Shown: one piece after another, positions 20,086 to 28,800 of the stretch | Position numbering within the stretch: position 1 is the first letter of the stretch | Layout of the letters: every line of letters starts with the position of its first letter | NCBI RefSeq assembly: GCF_000816845.1 | Contig: NZ_CP006877.1 | Location: 2,113,501-2,177,500 of the forward strand | DNA: 64,000 nucleotides | Direction: 5' to 3' | From: Rhizobium gallicum bv. gallicum R602sp | GTDB lineage: Bacteria; Pseudomonadota; Alphaproteobacteria; Rhizobiales; Rhizobiaceae | Made by a program: the position numbers and the translations under genes | Notes under the pieces: generated by a model | Database searches by the model: none | What the model saw: the letters and a program-made list of their open reading frames with translations, nothing else | What the model was told of the DNA's origin: nothing

Positions 20086-20214
20086 TCAAGGACCGGCATA
20101 GAAAACCTCGGCAGGATTAAGCCTTGCAAGGATTTCCGTGTAGAAGGGGCCGGTCGGATAACCGCTCCCTTTGCCGAAGACGATTGCAGCGCTGCTGACG
20201 ATGACGAGAACCAT
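20086..20214 (-). CDS. Putative 42-residue small membrane protein
   Basis: A short minus-strand frame encodes a hydrophobic start (MVLVIVSSAAIVFG) followed by KGSGYPTGPFYTEILARLNP and an AEVFYAGP end. The composition resembles a real small inner-membrane protein. About 60 percent of third positions are G or C. The frame is open further upstream but has no other ATG, and I see no clear ribosome site. It lies between the two fumarase genes on the opposite strand. No family was recognised, and it may not be expressed. Confidence 0.35.
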   Translation of the reverse strand: MVLVIVSSAAIVFGKGSGYPTGPFYTEILARLNPAEVFYAGP

Positions 20215-20495
20215 CGCTGACGACAAAAAGTGATGATGCTGAGACCTTTGTATCGTTGTATCTCTTTGCTCAACCTGTTCGGCGTTCTGCCCGGCCCTGA
20301 TATCTGTGCTCGCTGAAATCCGGTTTAAAGCCCGTATAATCGCAACTGATCATGCATGAACGCCGAATAATCACGCCGCTGTGGTCGTCATACTGACGGG
20401 GAGCAACTATGCCTGCTTGACGATTGCATTTGCGGTTCGCCCGATTTAGATCGGTTCCAAACTGTGCGATGCCAATCTCAAGAAAGGTCACTTCG

Positions 20496-22103
20496 ATGGC
20501 TGACGATCTCTTCCCGCTCGGCAAGGACACCACCCCTTACCGCAAGATCAGCAGCGACCACGTCTCTGTTGACAGCTTCAGGGGACAAGAGATCCTGACG
20601 GTAGAACCAGAGGGCATGCGGCTGCTTGCCGAAACTGCCTTTGCCGACATCAACCATTTGCTGCGGCCCGGCCACCTGAAGCAGCTTGCCGCCATCCTCG
20701 ACGATCCGGAAGCAACCGAAAACGATCGTTTCGTCGCCTACGACCTTTTGAAAAACGCCAATATCGCCGCAAGCGGCATCCTCCCAATGTGCCAGGACAC
20801 GGGTACTGCGATCATCATGGGCAAGAAGGGCCGCCGGGTGTGGACCGAAGGCGGCGATTACACAGCGCTCGCACAGGGCGTGATGGATGCCTATGAGAAG
20901 AAGAACCTGCGCTATTCGCAACTCGCGCCTCTCAAGATGTTTGAGGAGAAAAACACCAAGAACAACCTGCCCGCCCAGATCGACATTTATGAGGAAGGCA
21001 CAGATTCCTACGATTTCCTCTTCGTCGCCAAGGGCGGCGGTTCGGCCAACAAGACCTTCCTCTATCAGGGCACGCCGTCGCTTCTGACGCATGACCGCAT
21101 GATCGACTTCCTCAAGGAAAAGATCCTGACGCTGGGGACGGCAGCCTGCCCCCCCTACCATCTGGCGATCGTCATCGGCGGCACCTCGGCCGAAATGAAC
21201 CTCAAGACCGTCAAGCTCGCTTCGACACGTTACCTCGACGCCCTGCCGACGGAAGGCTCCGAGAGTGGCCACGCCTTCCGCGATGTCGAGATGGAAAGGG
21301 AAGTCCACAAGCTGACGCAGCAAATGGGCGTCGGCGCCCAGTTCGGCGGCAAATATTTCTGTCACGACGTGCGCGTCATCCGCCTGCCCCGCCACGGTGC
21401 ATCGCTGCCGATCGGCCTCGGCGTTTCGTGTTCGGCCGATCGTCAAGCCAAGGGCAAGATCAGCCGCGAGGGCATTTTTGTCGAACAGCTGGAAACCGAT
21501 CCGTCCAAATATATGCCGGCGATCGACGAGACGAAGCTGTCGGATTCGGTGGTCCGCATCGACCTCAACCAGTCGATGGCCGACATCCTTGCCGAATTGA
21601 CGAGGCATCCGGTCAAGACCCGCCTGTCGCTGACGGGAACGATCATCGTCGCGCGCGACCTTGCCCATGCGAAAATCCGCGAACGCCTAGACAAGGGTGA
21701 AGGCATGCCGGACTACATGAAGAACCACCCGGTTTATTATGCCGGTCCGGCAAAGACGCCAGTCGGCTACGCCTCGGGCTCCTTCGGCCCGACCACCGCC
21801 GGCCGCATGGACAGCTATGTCGACCAGTTCCAGGCCTTCGGCGGCTCGATGGTGATGCTTGCCAAGGGCAACCGTTCCCGCGCCGTGCGCGAGGCCTGCA
21901 AGGCGCATGGCGGCTTCTATCTCGGCTCGATCGGCGGCCCGGCCGCCCGCTTGGCGCAGGATTGCATCAAGAAGGTCGACGTCCTGGAATATCCCGAACT
22001 CGGCATGGAGGCCGTCTGGAGGATCGAGGTCGTGGATTTCCCGGCCTTCATCGTCATCGACGACAAAGGCAACGACTTCTTCCAGGAACTCAATCTGGGC
22101 TGA
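20496..22103 (+). CDS. fumA: Class I fumarate hydratase ([4Fe-4S])
   Basis: A 535-residue iron-sulfur fumarase in which the alpha and beta parts are fused. The N-terminal part has [16 protein letters not shown], a likely cluster cysteine region, then [12 protein letters not shown] and [40 protein letters not shown] with GVSCSADRQ supplies further cysteines. The C-terminal swivel domain has [28 protein letters not shown]. The family is oxygen- and iron-sensitive. The ATG follows AAGAAAGG. Having this enzyme next to FumC gives a pair that could be switched with iron or oxidative stress, although no such site was identified for fumA. Confidence 0.93.
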   Translation: MADDLFPLGKDTTPYRKISSDHVSVDSFRGQEILTVEPEGMRLLAETAFADINHLLRPGHLKQLAAILDDPEATENDRFVAYDLLKNANIAASGILPMCQDTGTAIIMGKKGRRVWTEGGDYTALAQGVMDAYEKKNLRYSQLAPLKMFEEKNTKNNLPAQIDIYEEGTDSYDFLFVAKGGGSANKTFLYQGTPSLLTHDRMIDFLKEKILTLGTAACPPYHLAIVIGGTSAEMNLKTVKLASTRYLDALPTEGSESGHAFRDVEMEREVHKLTQQMGVGAQFGGKYFCHDVRVIRLPRHGASLPIGLGVSCSADRQAKGKISREGIFVEQLETDPSKYMPAIDETKLSDSVVRIDLNQSMADILAELTRHPVKTRLSLTGTIIVARDLAHAKIRERLDKGEGMPDYMKNHPVYYAGPAKTPVGYASGSFGPTTAGRMDSYVDQFQAFGGSMVMLAKGNRSRAVREACKAHGGFYLGSIGGPAARLAQDCIKKVDVLEYPELGMEAVWRIEVVDFPAFIVIDDKGNDFFQELNLG

Positions 22104-22109
22104 GTGCCG

Positions 22110-22259
22110 TCAATGAACCACGGCGGTCTTGCGCGGATCGACCTCCTGGGTGCTGGCCAGGCTATTCAAAGCCTGAAAATCGGCAGCGCCCAGCGATTCT
22201 TCGGCGCTTACGCTGGCGAGGATATCGGTGCGGAACGCGCCCTCGTGCACCTCGCCCAC
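22110..22259 (-). CDS. Putative 49-residue small protein, GTG start, near-leaderless
   Basis: A minus-strand frame of 49 codons (MGEVHEGAFRTDILASVSAE..., ending DPRKTAVVH) bounded upstream by an in-frame TAA. About three quarters of third positions are G or C, matching real genes here. The GTG start lies only about 11 bases after a -10-like TACTCT that has a perfect TTGACA 16 bases upstream. Transcription would therefore begin within a few bases of the start codon. The product is acidic, soluble and matches no family I know. Its stop is 6 bases from the fumA stop (convergent). Confidence 0.55.
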   Translation of the reverse strand: MGEVHEGAFRTDILASVSAEESLGAADFQALNSLASTQEVDPRKTAVVH

Positions 22260-22269
22260 CGTTTACAAA

Positions 22270-22297
22270 AGAGTACATTTTCGACACCAACTGTCAA
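22270..22297 (-). promoter_or_regulatory. Sigma-70-type promoter for the 49-residue small gene
   Basis: On the minus strand TTGACA (22292-22297), a 16-base spacer and TACTCT (22270-22275) resemble a housekeeping promoter. The predicted start of transcription is near 22263, just before the GTG at 22259. Confidence 0.55.
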
Positions 22298-22543
22298 CAA
22301 ATTGGAGACGATCAAAAACAATCGTCGGAAATGCTGCATAGTTTGGAGTTTTTGCGGAAAATGCGCAAAAATTTGAGGAGTACTCGGGTTTTCGCCCTAG
22401 ATTTCCGTCGCCTAGTATTTCATCGCCGGCAGACTAGAATACTCGCATCTAATCTTTAGTATATATGCCTTTAATCCTTTCCCAACGAATTTAAGCTACT
22501 GAATAGAAGATTGCCTTCGAAATCTCATTGAGGAGTATGCCGA

Positions 22544-23611
22544 ATGACTGCGGCTGCAGCGCCAAAGGCGCAGGTTCCCGACGTGGCAGGTCAGATCACC
22601 TATGCCATGCGCTCGATGGGGGTCGCGCCAATCCCGCGCAATTACGAGCTCTTCTATGAGGCCTATATCGGCTCCAACCCCGCCTTGACGCGCGACCTTG
22701 CCGCCCTTGGCAGCCAGGCCAGCCAGGAAGAACTCGACGCGCTCGGCGCGCAGCATTTCACCCATTCGCCCGCCCGTGTCTTGGACGACGCCCACACGCG
22801 CATCGCCGCGGAGCTCGAAGGGCTACTGCGCGTCCTGCGCCAGGAGCAGACCTCGCTCGAAAGTTACAACAAGCTGCTCGGCGAAACCTGCAAGCGCATC
22901 AATTCCAAGAGTGCCGCCAGCCTCGAACTCATAGAAAACGCCATCACTATTCTCACCGAGGCGACCGGCGATACGATGGCGCATGGCGAAAGGACTGTGG
23001 AGAACGTCGCCCAGCGCTCGCAGGAGATGGACCGGGTCCGCAAGGAACTCGATGAATACAAGCGCATAGCCAATACCGACTCGCTGACGCGCCTTTCCAA
23101 CCGCCGGGCCTTCGACGATCGCCTCGCCGCCGTCTTCGACAATCCGGCACTGAAGCCCATCACCGCGCTGGTACTTGCCGATATCGACAATTTCAAGAAG
23201 ATCAACGACACCTACGGCCATCCGGTCGGCGACAAGATCCTCGCGACCGTCGCCTCCGTCATCCGCGCCAATGTCCGCCGCGATATCTTCGTCGCTCGCA
23301 CCGGTGGTGAAGAGTTCGCGCTGATCGTCGACGGCAATACGCCGGAGGAAGTGATGAGCATGGCGGAGCGCATCCGCCGCACGCTCGAGGCGACTCCCTT
23401 CAAGAATTCCCGCACTCGCGTGAATTATGGCCCCGTGACCGTCTCCATGGGTGTGTGCATGGCATCGAACGCCGACGATCCGGGCGAGCTTTACTACAAG
23501 ACCGACATCGCTCTCTACGGCGCAAAGAACGCCGGGCGCAACTGCTGCATCCTCTATCAGGATGGGATGCAGAAAGACTTCAGCAAGAGCTGGCTGATCT
23601 ACAAGTCGTAG
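22544..23611 (+). CDS. GGDEF-domain diguanylate cyclase
   Basis: A 355-residue soluble protein with no membrane segment. The N-terminal 170 residues are helical with possible coiled coil (VAQRSQEMDRVRKELDEYKR). The C-terminal GGDEF domain starts at ANTDSLTRLSNRRAFDDRL, continues through LADIDNFKKINDTYGHPVGD, and has the active-site signature GGEEF at 254-258. It should make cyclic di-GMP. The RxxD inhibitory site expected just before the signature is not present in the proper spacing (RRDIFVARTGGEEF). GAGGAG lies nine bases before the ATG. It stands alone downstream of an AT-rich region. Confidence 0.9.
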   Translation: MTAAAAPKAQVPDVAGQITYAMRSMGVAPIPRNYELFYEAYIGSNPALTRDLAALGSQASQEELDALGAQHFTHSPARVLDDAHTRIAAELEGLLRVLRQEQTSLESYNKLLGETCKRINSKSAASLELIENAITILTEATGDTMAHGERTVENVAQRSQEMDRVRKELDEYKRIANTDSLTRLSNRRAFDDRLAAVFDNPALKPITALVLADIDNFKKINDTYGHPVGDKILATVASVIRANVRRDIFVARTGGEEFALIVDGNTPEEVMSMAERIRRTLEATPFKNSRTRVNYGPVTVSMGVCMASNADDPGELYYKTDIALYGAKNAGRNCCILYQDGMQKDFSKSWLIYKS

Positions 23612-23635
23612 CAGTCACCATTCGGTGACGGCTGC

Positions 23636-24247
23636 CTACCACATCGTCTTTGCCGCACGGCCCGCCCACTCCCGGTCGTAGGTATCGTGATCGAAATCTT
23701 CGGCCGCCGCCTTGAGCATCAGGCCGGGGGTCGGCAGCTTCGCCGGATCGGCAAAGTTCTCCGGGTTCCAAAGCTGCGCTCGCATAAGAGCGCGGGCGCA
23801 CTGGAAATAGACCTCGTCGACGGTGATCACCACGATGGTGCGCGGGTGCTTACCATCCATCTCGAAACTTTCGAGCAGCGTCTCGTCGTTCGACACCATC
23901 CCACGGCCGTTGATGCGCATCGTCGTGTTCGAACCCGGCACCAGGAACATGAGCGCAAGGCGCGGATCGCGCACGATATTTGAAAGCGAATCAACGCGGT
24001 TGTTGCCGCGCCAGTCGGGCAGATGCAGCGTCTTTTCGTCGATCACCCGCACGACACCGCCGATGTCGCCGCGCGGCGAGCAGTCGAGCCCTTCCGGCCC
24101 GACGGTCGCCAGCGCCATGAAGGGCGAAGCTTCGATCATCTGGCGGTAGGGCGGCGTCAGCACCCTCGTCACCTTGGCAACGGACGCCTGCGTCAGACCT
24201 CCCCCATAGATTTTGCCGAGTTCCTCAACCGTCCTGATGATTTTCAT
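23636..24247 (-). CDS. Pyridoxamine 5'-phosphate oxidase family FMN-binding protein
   Basis: A 203-residue split-barrel flavoprotein. Recognisable parts are ASPFMALATVGPEGLDCSPRG at about 40-60, LHLPDWRGNNRVDSLSNIVRD near 94-114, and a VPGSNTTMRINGRG strand region with the PPOX-fold phosphate-binding residues. It is of the stand-alone type and not PdxH itself. The substrate is unknown; small flavin-linked reductases of this type are often annotated only as family members. The gene is convergent with the diguanylate cyclase gene and 50 bases beyond the hydrolase gene start region. Confidence 0.85.
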   Translation of the reverse strand: MKIIRTVEELGKIYGGGLTQASVAKVTRVLTPPYRQMIEASPFMALATVGPEGLDCSPRGDIGGVVRVIDEKTLHLPDWRGNNRVDSLSNIVRDPRLALMFLVPGSNTTMRINGRGMVSNDETLLESFEMDGKHPRTIVVITVDEVYFQCARALMRAQLWNPENFADPAKLPTPGLMLKAAAEDFDHDTYDREWAGRAAKTMW

Positions 24248-24298
24248 GATCGCCCTGCCAACGCTTCAAAGACCGCCCACTAGCCGCCCGAAATGACG

Positions 24299-25252
24299 CT
24301 ACAATGACGCCCGTTTGCCCGGAAGCTCAAAAAGCGGAATGATCTCAGCATCATTTTTGATGGGATCATCTGCAAGGAAACGCTGGATCTCCGCAAGTAC
24401 CGGCTCGGCGCTGACGATCCGCCGGTGGCCGAAGCCGTTGGCCCAGAAGAGCCGCACGCTCCTGCCCGAGGCGGCGTAGCGCCGCGCATGATTAGCGCTG
24501 ACTTCCTTGTCGTCTTCCGCGTGGATCACCAGCATCGGGCGCGCCATTGTTGCAGCCGCCTCCCCCGCATCGAAATCCTCCAGTCTCCGGCCGGTCAGCC
24601 GATGCACCTCACCCTCAAGCGCCGCCTGCGCCGCCTTATCGAGGCCGACCATCCTGCCGAAGCCGGCAAACAGCCATTTCATCTCGCTCGGCGAGCCGAT
24701 CGTGACGATCTTTCCGGCCGACAGCGCTTCGATTTCAGGCAGCAGGCCGGCGGCCGAAACCATCAGGGCCGCGCCGCCGAAGGAATGGCCGACTGTCGCG
24801 TCGAATGGCCCGAACCGCACCTCGGCTGCGGCGATCGTCTCTACGGCAAGCCCCATATGCAGAAAGCGTCCGCCTGCGCGCCCGTGGCCCGGAAAATCGA
24901 CGCCGATCACCTCCGCGCCGCTTGCGGCAAGCGCACCGATCAGATCGGTCATGTATTCCATGCTCGACCCCCAGCCGTGCGTCACAAGGTAACGCTGCCG
25001 CCTGCCGGCAGCACCGCCGTTGATCCGGTAGGCATGCGCCCGCCGTCCACCCACAAGGCGAAACTCGATTCGCTCCGCCGATTGCAGGAAAGCCCGGCCT
25101 GCCGCATGCGCCGCTCTGGCCTTTGCGCCCTTTGGCTTTGCGGACGGCGTCAGGCAGAACAGCCGGAACGCCGTCTTGCCCGCAAGAAGCGGTGAAACCG
25201 CCTGCAACAGCGAAAATCCGAGGCGGGTGACCTTCAGTGCAAAGTTTGGCAT
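24299..25252 (-). CDS. Alpha/beta hydrolase
   Basis: A 317-residue serine hydrolase. The oxyanion region is LVTHGWGSSMEYM, the nucleophile elbow is VGHSFGGAAL (Ser in G-H-S-F-G), the acid is probably the Asp in VIHAEDDKEV, and the catalytic His is in NGFGHRRIV. The substrate is unknown. The start MPNFALKV is set by the adjacent divergent MarR gene and operator; the frame remains open upstream but runs through the regulator. Regulation by that MarR protein through the shared 45-base intergenic palindrome is likely. Confidence 0.88.
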   Translation of the reverse strand: MPNFALKVTRLGFSLLQAVSPLLAGKTAFRLFCLTPSAKPKGAKARAAHAAGRAFLQSAERIEFRLVGGRRAHAYRINGGAAGRRQRYLVTHGWGSSMEYMTDLIGALAASGAEVIGVDFPGHGRAGGRFLHMGLAVETIAAAEVRFGPFDATVGHSFGGAALMVSAAGLLPEIEALSAGKIVTIGSPSEMKWLFAGFGRMVGLDKAAQAALEGEVHRLTGRRLEDFDAGEAAATMARPMLVIHAEDDKEVSANHARRYAASGRSVRLFWANGFGHRRIVSAEPVLAEIQRFLADDPIKNDAEIIPLFELPGKRASL

Positions 25253-25268
25253 AGTGGGAATCCAATAA

Positions 25269-25284
25269 TGTTCAACACTGAACA
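25269..25284. promoter_or_regulatory. Inverted-repeat operator between the hydrolase and MarR genes
   Basis: TGTTCA-ACAC-TGAACA is a perfect inverted repeat centred in the 45-base gap between the divergent genes. A further TGAACA half-site overlaps the MarR start codon at 25299-25304. MarR proteins usually bind such a site in their own promoter and repress both directions. Confidence 0.75.
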
Positions 25285-25297
25285 ATAAAGTACAACG

Positions 25298-25765
25298 ATG
25301 AACAAAAAACAATCCCTTCCTTGGGATCATCCGCGTTTTCGCAGCTGGATCGCCGTCGCCCGCGCCTGCCAGTTGATGCAGCAATCCTTGGGCCGATCGC
25401 TGGCAGAGCTCGATATCAAGACCCCGCATCTCGATATTCTGATCAATCTTTATCGCTTCGAGGGCATCTCGCAGCAGGAGCTTGCCCGCAAGCTCCTCGT
25501 CGGCCGCTCCAATATGAGCATGCTGCTGCCACAGATGGAAAAACGCGGCCTGATTAAGCGCTGCGGCGACGACAAGGACAAGCGCGTGCTGCGGCTCTAT
25601 CTGACACCCGAGGGCCGCAGCCTCACCGAGCGCGCCATGGTGATCCAGACCGACCTGATCGAGCGGGTGCTGTCCCCCGAGCCGATAGAGCAGTGCATGG
25701 CCATGGCAAGCTCGATGGAACGGATCATCGGCGTGCTGCAGCAGGATCTGCGCGACGAGGATTGA
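25298..25765 (+). CDS. MarR family transcriptional regulator
   Basis: A 155-residue winged-helix repressor. The helix-turn-helix lies in GISQQELARKLLVGRSNMSM, followed by the wing LIKRCGDDKDKRVLRLYLTPEG with its conserved D-K-R. Long helices at both ends provide the dimer interface. It is divergent from an alpha/beta hydrolase gene, with a perfect palindrome between them, so it probably represses both until a ligand is bound. The ligand is unknown. It ends two bases before the convergent LtrA gene. Confidence 0.93.
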   Translation: MNKKQSLPWDHPRFRSWIAVARACQLMQQSLGRSLAELDIKTPHLDILINLYRFEGISQQELARKLLVGRSNMSMLLPQMEKRGLIKRCGDDKDKRVLRLYLTPEGRSLTERAMVIQTDLIERVLSPEPIEQCMAMASSMERIIGVLQQDLRDED

Positions 25766-25767
25766 TG

Positions 25768-26958
25768 TCAGTGCAGCGTGCGCCCGGCCGGCCGCCCGGC
25801 AAGCGATCTGTATTCCCATGCGGCAACGACGATCAACACCAGCGTCGCCAGAATGCCCATCACATAGACTTCGAGCACCGGTGCCAGGAACGCCAAAAGG
25901 ACCAGCAGCACAAGACCCGCGATATGCGAAAGCGGCGCTCGCCCGCTCGTCGCGCCCTTGAACCAGAGATTGCCAACAAGGAAAAGGCCCGAGCCACCGA
26001 GGATCGCAGCCATCACGCCGACATCGCCCTTGTCGTGGGGATGCGAGAACATGAACTCGACGGCCACCGCATGCACGATGATGCCGGCGAGAATCGGAAT
26101 ATGCGCATAGGTGAAAGCCTGCCGCGCAAGGCGGCCCGGCGTCTCGTCATGCTCGATCCGGTGTGCGGCCCGCTGATGCCCGAACCGGAAATAGAGCCAC
26201 CACATCGCGACCGTTCCAACAAAGCCCGTGACGAAAACGGCGGTCGTCAGACCGGAAAACGGCAGTTCCGAAAAGGTGCGGCCGGAAACGAGGATCGCTT
26301 CGCCGAGGCAGATGATGATAAACAGCGCGCAACGCTCCGCCATGTGGGCGCCCGAGACATCCCAGTCCGCCGCCGTCGACTTGCCCAGCCCCGGCACGAA
26401 GAAACCTGAGGCCGGACCCGCATAATCGATGAGGAGCGCAATAATCCATGTAATCAACCGCCCCTCATGCTCCAGAAAACCGCCGGCGATCCAGAAAACG
26501 CCGGCAACCGCAAGCCATGTGCTGATGCGGATGAAGTTCAAATAGTTCGAGCGGCCGGCATCCTTCATCGCATAGAGCGCAAAAAACGACCGTCCGACCT
26601 GCATCAGCACGTAGGCCGCCGCAAAAAGCAGTCCCTTGTCGCCGAAAGCTTCGGGAATCGAAGCCGAAAGCACCAATCCGAGCAGCATCAGAGCAACGAG
26701 CATGCCGCGCACCGGCATCTTTTCGGGATCGAGCCAGTTCGTTACCCAGGCCGTAAAGACCCAGACCCACCAGACGGCGAAGGTCATCAGCGCCGCTTCG
26801 ACAGCGCCAAGCAGCGTGTAGTGGGCCGCCAGCGCGTGGGAAAGCTGTGAAATGGAAAAGACGAACACCAGGTCGAAGAAGAGTTCGAGAAAGCTGACCT
26901 TGCTGTCGGCCGGACTTCCCTTCGAACGCAGCCAGTTTTTACCTGTGGTTCCCGCCAT
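25768..26958 (-). CDS. Low temperature requirement protein A (LtrA) family membrane protein
   Basis: A 396-residue integral membrane protein with about ten to twelve hydrophobic segments. The family hallmark near the N terminus is VSFLELFFDLVFVFSISQLS at about residues 21-40, followed by WWVWVFTAWVTNWLDPE. Later segments include IIICLGEAILVSGRTF and the FRFGHQRAAHRIEHDETPGR loop. LtrA was named from a cold-growth phenotype in Listeria; its biochemical role is not established. The gene lies 27 bases downstream of the DUF971 gene on the same strand and may be co-transcribed with it. Confidence 0.9.
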   Translation of the reverse strand: MAGTTGKNWLRSKGSPADSKVSFLELFFDLVFVFSISQLSHALAAHYTLLGAVEAALMTFAVWWVWVFTAWVTNWLDPEKMPVRGMLVALMLLGLVLSASIPEAFGDKGLLFAAAYVLMQVGRSFFALYAMKDAGRSNYLNFIRISTWLAVAGVFWIAGGFLEHEGRLITWIIALLIDYAGPASGFFVPGLGKSTAADWDVSGAHMAERCALFIIICLGEAILVSGRTFSELPFSGLTTAVFVTGFVGTVAMWWLYFRFGHQRAAHRIEHDETPGRLARQAFTYAHIPILAGIIVHAVAVEFMFSHPHDKGDVGVMAAILGGSGLFLVGNLWFKGATSGRAPLSHIAGLVLLVLLAFLAPVLEVYVMGILATLVLIVVAAWEYRSLAGRPAGRTLH

Positions 26959-26985
26959 TTCCCCCCCCTTATGGCTGTTGATCGC

Positions 26986-27360
26986 TCAGCGCGGCTTTTC
27001 CGCGACCTCGCGGCTCATGCCCTTCTCGCCGAGTTCCTTCTCGTATTCCGCAAAAAGCTCCTCGCCACGCTCGCCGAGCTCGCGCAGATAGACCCAGGTG
27101 AAGATGCCCGTATCGTGCATGTCGTCGAAGCCGATGCGCACGGCATAATTGCCGGTCGGCGTCATAGAGATGATCGCGACGTTGCGCTTGCCGGGAACCG
27201 TCAACTTCTGCCCCGGCCCATGGCCCTGCACTTCTGCCGAGGGCGAAAGCACACGTAACATTTCGGCCGAAATATCAAAGCTCTGGCCGTCGTTGAAGGT
27301 CACGGTCAGACGCTGCCGGTCCTTCGAGACACGCAGTTCAGTGGGCCAGATATCGCTCAT
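26986..27360 (-). CDS. DUF971 (gamma-butyrobetaine hydroxylase-like N-terminal) protein
   Basis: A 124-residue single-domain protein. It begins [19 protein letters not shown] and contains [15 protein letters not shown] and the central [20 protein letters not shown] with [13 protein letters not shown], the usual DUF971 signature. The same domain is found fused to gamma-butyrobetaine dioxygenases or next to Mrp-type proteins, where a metal or iron-sulfur role has been suggested. Here it is alone. GGAGGG precedes the chosen ATG; the frame extends four codons further upstream. It is divergent from moaA, but a link to molybdopterin synthesis is only positional. Confidence 0.88.
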   Translation of the reverse strand: MSDIWPTELRVSKDRQRLTVTFNDGQSFDISAEMLRVLSPSAEVQGHGPGQKLTVPGKRNVAIISMTPTGNYAVRIGFDDMHDTGIFTWVYLRELGERGEELFAEYEKELGEKGMSREVAEKPR

Positions 27361-27475
27361 CGCTCCCTCCAATTGTCACAGAGCAGTAGGCAATCGAGCA
27401 TTTCGAGGCAAGCTCAATTTACCGTGCGTCCCCCGCCTTTCCCTTGACGGTGCAGCCACATCTGTCCACATTACC

Positions 27476-28540
27476 ATGACGACGGAGATATTGGTGAACA
27501 GCAACGTTGGAACGATAGCAAGCGCATCGCCCTTAGTGGCAGATGCAGCCTCGATGATCGACCCCTTTGGACGGGCGGTCACTTATCTGCGCGTCTCCGT
27601 CACCGACCGCTGCGATTTCCGCTGCACCTACTGCATGGCGGAAAACATGACATTCCTGCCGAAGAAGGACCTTCTGACGCTTGAAGAGCTGAACCGGCTC
27701 TGTTCGGCCTTCATCGCCAAGGGCGTGCGCAAGATCAGGCTGACCGGCGGCGAGCCGCTGGTGCGCAAGAACATCATGTTCCTCGTGCGCGAGCTCGGAA
27801 AGCGGATCGGCTCCGGCCTCGAGGAACTGACGCTGACGACCAACGGCTCCCAGCTTGCCCGCCATGCAGAGGAACTCTACGACTGCGGCGTGCGCCGCAT
27901 CAACGTCTCGCTTGATACGCTCGACCCCGACAAGTTCCGCAAGATCACCCGCTGGGGCGATTTCGCCAAGGTCATGGAAGGGATCGACGCGGCGCAGAAC
28001 GCCGGCTTGAAGATCAAGCTCAATGCGGTCGCCCTCAAGGATTTCAACCAAGCCGAGATACCGCACATGCTGCGTTTCGCCCATGGCCGGGGCATGGATC
28101 TCACAGTCATCGAAACCATGCCGATGGGCGAGATCGACGAGGACAGAACCGACCAGTATCTGCCGCTCTCCGAGCTTCGCGCCGATCTCGAACGTGAGTT
28201 CACGCTAACCGATATCGGCTACAAGACCGGCGGTCCGGCACGCTATGTAGAAGTCGCCGAAACCGCCGGCCGTCTCGGCTTCATAACGCCGATGACGCAT
28301 AATTTCTGCGAAAGCTGCAACCGCGTCCGGCTCACCTGCACCGGCACGCTCTATATGTGTCTCGGCCAGAACGATGCCGCCGATCTCCGCTCTGCATTGC
28401 GCGCCACGGACGACGACGACCTTGTCTACGCCGCAATCGACGAAGCGATCACCCGCAAGCCGAAAGGCCACGACTTCATCATTGACCGCACCCACAACCG
28501 CCCAGCGGTCTCCCGCCACATGAGTGTCACCGGCGGGTGA
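27476..28540 (+). CDS. moaA: GTP 3',8-cyclase MoaA
   Basis: A 354-residue radical-SAM enzyme for the first step of molybdenum cofactor synthesis, converting GTP to the cyclic precursor handled by MoaC. The N-terminal cluster cysteines are Cys46, Cys50 and Cys53 in [21 protein letters not shown] follows. The C-terminal substrate cluster is in [20 protein letters not shown]. The protein ends in the conserved Gly-Gly. The start is uncertain: ATG 27476 lacks a good ribosome site and an ATG at 27554 ([16 protein letters not shown]) is also possible. mobA and mobB, which act later in the pathway, lie 2.7 kb downstream. Confidence 0.95.
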   Translation: MTTEILVNSNVGTIASASPLVADAASMIDPFGRAVTYLRVSVTDRCDFRCTYCMAENMTFLPKKDLLTLEELNRLCSAFIAKGVRKIRLTGGEPLVRKNIMFLVRELGKRIGSGLEELTLTTNGSQLARHAEELYDCGVRRINVSLDTLDPDKFRKITRWGDFAKVMEGIDAAQNAGLKIKLNAVALKDFNQAEIPHMLRFAHGRGMDLTVIETMPMGEIDEDRTDQYLPLSELRADLEREFTLTDIGYKTGGPARYVEVAETAGRLGFITPMTHNFCESCNRVRLTCTGTLYMCLGQNDAADLRSALRATDDDDLVYAAIDEAITRKPKGHDFIIDRTHNRPAVSRHMSVTGG

Positions 28541-28559
28541 GCACTTCCATTTGCGTGCC

Positions 28560-28751
28560 TCAAGCAGCGCCAGCGGGATCCCCAATCGGCAGCAGTGCCG
28601 GATCGAGGGGCGACGGATCGTTGGGATTCTCGTCGTCCGAGGGGTCGTGTGCCGGTTTTAGCGGCGGCTTTTCCTGGACGCGATCGGGCGCGTCCGGTAG
28701 CGGTGTGGGACCACGCGGCGGTTCAGTGGAATTTGGAACATCTTGCGGCAT
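28560..28751 (-). CDS. Small proline-rich hypothetical protein
   Basis: A 63-residue protein made almost entirely of Pro, Asp, Glu and Ala, starting MPQDVPNSTEPPRGPTPLPD and ending LLPIGDPAGAA. No fold is expected. It is read from the same strand as the CsbD gene, 50 bases after it, with a hairpin between them. GAAG lies upstream of the ATG. Clean bounding and position make it a likely gene, but I recognise no family. Confidence 0.6.
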   Translation of the reverse strand: MPQDVPNSTEPPRGPTPLPDAPDRVQEKPPLKPAHDPSDDENPNDPSPLDPALLPIGDPAGAA

Positions 28752-28775
28752 GATGTGGCTTCTTTTTCTGGAGGA

Positions 28776-28795
28776 AGCCCGGCTGGAGCCGGGCT
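28776..28795 (-). terminator. Hairpin after the CsbD gene
   Basis: AGCCCGGC-TCCA-GCCGGGCT on the minus strand sits five bases past the CsbD stop. The following TCCTCC gives a poor U tract, so it may act as a partial terminator or RNA-end protector before the proline-rich gene. Confidence 0.55.
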
Positions 28796-28800
28796 CATGC

